Below, piece after piece: positions 20,492 through 22,830 of a DNA stretch of 22,830 nucleotides. Each line of letters opens with the position of its first letter. Within the stretch, counting starts at the first letter, position 1. This DNA is from Didymodactylos carnosus (Eukaryota > Rotifera > Eurotatoria > Philodinida > Philodinidae). Made by a program: the position numbers and the translations under genes. Where the stretch lies: positions 1-22,830 of the forward strand of contig CAJNOQ010002751.1 in assembly GCA_905250885.1 (NCBI GenBank), in the 5' to 3' direction. The notes below the pieces were generated by a model. The model was not told the origin of the DNA. It did no database searches and saw only the letters and a list, made by a program, of their open reading frames with translations.

Positions 20492-20760
20492 AGCAAAAGA
20501 TGTTGAAGATGATTATTCTCTCGTATTAGTCAATACATCGTTAAATACATCGCATCATTGGCAAGTACTAGAACGGGAATTAGTGATAAAATGATTGTTT
20601 GTAATATACTTGATCGTTTAATCGAAAATTAAATTCGAAGTATGATGATGAAGCAAGATGCGCATGTGCTGTGGCTATAAGCTATTTAACATAGAATAAA
20701 ACAGCTTTTAGGTTATTGTATAATCTCTATGGAAGAGATTCACGTAGGTCGGTAGACAAT
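20492..20760 (+). pseudogene. unassigned coding-like fragment, possibly helical-repeat
   Basis: After a CAG the plus strand reads AKDVEDDYSLVLVNTSLNTS and HHWQVLERELV, slips frame into CNILDRLIEN, slips again into SKYDDEARCACAVAISYLT, a stop, then NKTAFRLLYNLYGRDSRRSV. The Ala/Cys/Leu-rich helical pattern is reminiscent of ARM/HEAT-type repeats. The assignment is a guess. At least two shifts and one stop make it a relic if it is real. Confidence 0.3.
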
Positions 20761-21075
20761 AATTTACTATCTTACATTTGATACCAACTACTATTTGCTT
20801 TGCAAAGATTTCTAATTTGGATCATGTACTTCTTGAAGAGTGCAGTGATATATGATGTTATTATACTAAATTTCAGTCATCACTAGAGAAGAGTTTATAA
20901 ACAATGCCAGTACTACTGACACTATGATTTGAGGAATTTTCCGCACATTAGACAATAGTAATTCTTTCCAATATTGATCATTTTCATTACTAGTAGACAG
21001 GTGACATTTACTATTTATTTTCCTCTCAATGGTATAATAAATTATTTTCTCTTTTCTTCTCATCATTCAACTCAG

Positions 21076-21214
21076 CGTGCCGAGTACTACAAACTCTGCA
21101 ACTCCTGCATTTCTCCCAGCAACTTTTGTATATATTGGGGGATTTCTGGTGGAATCACCCTGCGCCATTCTTGCATACTTTGGTAGTTTTGGTATTTTAA
21201 TCAAACTAGGATGA
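21076..21214 (+). other. terminal-exon-like segment with a hydrophobic stretch
   Basis: A pyrimidine-rich run ending in CAG at 21073-21075 is followed by 45 open codons (VPSTTNSATPAFLPATFVYI, then GGFLVESPCAILAYFGSFGI) and a TGA at 21212. The sequence would make one or two membrane segments. I do not recognise it and no upstream exon is apparent. Confidence 0.25.
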
Positions 21215-22660
21215 AATTTTGAAAACCAAAAACGTTCGTCTTATTTTTAGATGAGTTGTAAATTTATTTGTAATAAAAGTTGTCTACTTACGAGCAATCC
21301 TTTCTGTTCGAAACGTTGTGAGCGGAGTAGCCACTTCTGATGATGTGACACTTTAAAAGACAAAAGTAAGATTCCTGGAGAGACACTTCAAGATCTACGT
21401 TTCTATAACTCATGAAGATCTACTTTTCGAGGTACTGAGAGTGAGGCACTGGCTGACATTACACAGAAACGGATAATGGAAGTTGAAGTCCATGTGACAA
21501 GTTAGATCGTACTTGAGAGATAGGTACCATTTCTTCGATATATGGTTTTATTTTGTTTCTGTTATATTTACGAAACAATAGTTTTGACAATGAAATAAGA
21601 AATAACAATAGTAGTAACAGTAATCAGTACCGATCGGTGCGAAAGTGCAGACTGCTTAAACATGTCAGATGCGTTTCCATCTCTGGAATGCCGAGACCTT
21701 TGCTGTTTACGATGGAAATTTGCAAAAGAGTCGAACTAATGTTAATGGCACACTAAGTCCGAAAGCCAGCAACTTTGAAGTACATGCGAACCTGAGTGTT
21801 TCATCTAGATCTGTGATATAATGTACCATAAACGTCGGTAGACCATCTTCTCTTATGCCCACTTCTTAACTTTCAAGCAATTTGGTTGAGCAATAAGGTG
21901 CTAGAAGGTTTTTATTTTTTAGTACGATCACAACGAACTTCTGAAAAATTCATCTTTCGAAGTTTGTTTGATCCGAACAGCAAAACAAAGATTGCGACGA
22001 GGTAACGAAAAAAGCTTTTGACAAGCGGTTTGCACCAAAATATGCCTCGCTCTCTCCATATATTTGTGGATAAAACAGTTAGAAATATTTATTGTTGCTC
22101 TTTGTAGGCTCATTAGACCGAAAGTGACCGTTTTTTCGGCCGGCAAAAATTTTTCATACAGTCGATAAAAATCTTTTTTTACGTTGTATAAGCACCGACA
22201 AAACATGAAAGCTACATTACTCGATCGAAGAGAGCGCGGCTTATATTTTGATAATAATAATATAATTATTATAAATATAATAATATAATAATAAAAGCTT
22301 TTTACATATGTAATATAATTTCATGATATAATTTTGAATATAATATATTATAATATAATTTTGAAAAGCTTTTCCTTTAGGGTGAAAACGCGACCTTAAG
22401 CCTAAAGTGACATACTCTGCAGTGTAACTACTAAATATCAGGAATAAGTCGGTGAAAAAATTTCTCATTAAACCATTCGAAAGAGCGTCGAAATCTGTGT
22501 AAGATAAATATAGTGTGAAAGTTAAGTGAAAGAATTTGACCCATCTTTTAATGTCTTGGATCTTAGGGCTATTTTTCAAATATCTTTTCTCCACGGAAGG
22601 ATAAACATTTTTTGGATATCTTTTCGTCATCATGTACCCGCTGAAAAAAATAATCAAAAT
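21215..22660. other. gene-free stretch
   Basis: No family is recognised. The minus-strand frames 21928-22206 and 22241-22657 are open, but the second is largely a translation of AT-rich repeat sequence. An AT-rich block lies at 22249-22375. Confidence 0.5.
22249..22375. repeat. AT-rich block built on ATAATA/TATAAT words
   Basis: Almost all A and T with repeated ataata and aatataattttga words. The block includes two aaaagctttt palindromes, near 22293 and 22364. Confidence 0.7.
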
Positions 22661-22663
22661 TCA

Positions 22664-22830
22664 TGCAGGATCCCGCAGGCAAGGGGGAAATAGCGGACTC
22701 CTCGACTCCTGGGACTCCTTTGGACTCCTATGGACTCCTGGACTCCTGAAGTCCAGGAGTCCAAGAGCAAAGTGTTCTTTTTTGGGAATCACTTCCCAAA
22801 AAAGAACAAAAGTGTTCCCTTTTGGGAAGT
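22664..22830. repeat. GGACTCCT array and hairpins, running off the window
   Basis: tgcaggatcccgcagg at 22664-22679 is identical to 12955-12970 in the 313-bp MITE. Six near-copies of ggactcct follow (22695-22748). A 13-bp stem (22732-22744 with 22750-22762) folds back on the array. A second stem of 15 bp with a 4-base loop lies at 22774-22788 and 22793-22807, and the same theme restarts at about 22810. The feature is cut by the window end. It may be the edge of another GC-rich palindromic element. Confidence 0.7.

Noticed and set aside
21928..22206. 92-codon minus-strand open frame
   Set aside because: Somewhat protein-like but with no recognised motif, splice site or neighbour; not enough to call.
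22241..22657. 138-codon minus-strand open frame
   Set aside because: The C-terminal third is a translation of AT repeat sequence. The rest has no recognisable motif and low-complexity composition.
1..22830. CRISPR arrays, bacterial operons, rRNA or telomeric repeats
   Set aside because: None seen; spliced genes and transposon types indicate a eukaryote, and no regularly spaced repeats or telomere tracts are present.

Overview
This window is eukaryotic, AT-rich DNA and most resembles a bdelloid rotifer genome. That assignment is inference from family content and splice structure, because no marker gene is present. The clues are short GT-AG introns (about 50-92 bp) that rejoin conserved reading frames, and a mix of protein families I associate with bdelloids: a GVIN/VLIG-like very large GTPase, a WWE-domain protein, a pentapeptide-repeat protein, and DDE transposases of two or three families. 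I see no complete undamaged host gene. Every recognisable coding unit has stops, frameshifts or missing ends, so the window reads as a graveyard of gene relics and transposons, as expected for a gene-poor or subtelomere-like accessory region.

Layout. 108-2999 (minus): broken C-terminal half of a GVIN-like GTPase. 3000-5788: gene-free, with an AT microsatellite and a possible dispersed repeat. 5789-5999 (plus): an unassigned orphan exon. 6023-6377: two perfect zero-loop palindromes (30 and 50 bp). 6882-7377 (minus): WWE-domain relic. 7838-8115 (minus): unassigned coding-like piece. 8870-10545 (plus): two abutting, decayed transposase genes. 10985-11615: an imperfect foldback element.

12016-17964 is the centrepiece, a composite of about 5.9 kb. 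At its core is a four-exon DDE transposase (13884-15868) whose exons splice cleanly and carry a visible Asp, Asp, Glu set; only two single-base frame breaks spoil it. It sits between very long, nearly identical inverted arms of about 0.68 kb. The left arm is interrupted by a 449-bp insertion containing a 313-bp palindromic MITE. The right arm is interrupted by a different 122-bp, almost perfect palindromic MITE. Each arm preserves the empty site of the other's insertion. A second, outer pair of inverted repeats (about 210 bp) encloses everything, and on the right side only it also encloses a broken pentapeptide-repeat gene whose start codon lies inside the inner arm.

19034-20066 looks like a non-coding element with weak terminal inverted repeats. 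20268-20466 is an imperfect palindrome rich in TATCG words. 20492-20760 and 21076-21214 are coding-like fragments. The last 170 bases hold a GGACTCCT array with hairpins that shares words with the 313-bp MITE.

The genes do not form a pathway. What links them is mobility and decay: an active-looking transposase with giant arms, small palindromic passengers inside it, and fragments of large multi-copy host families around it.
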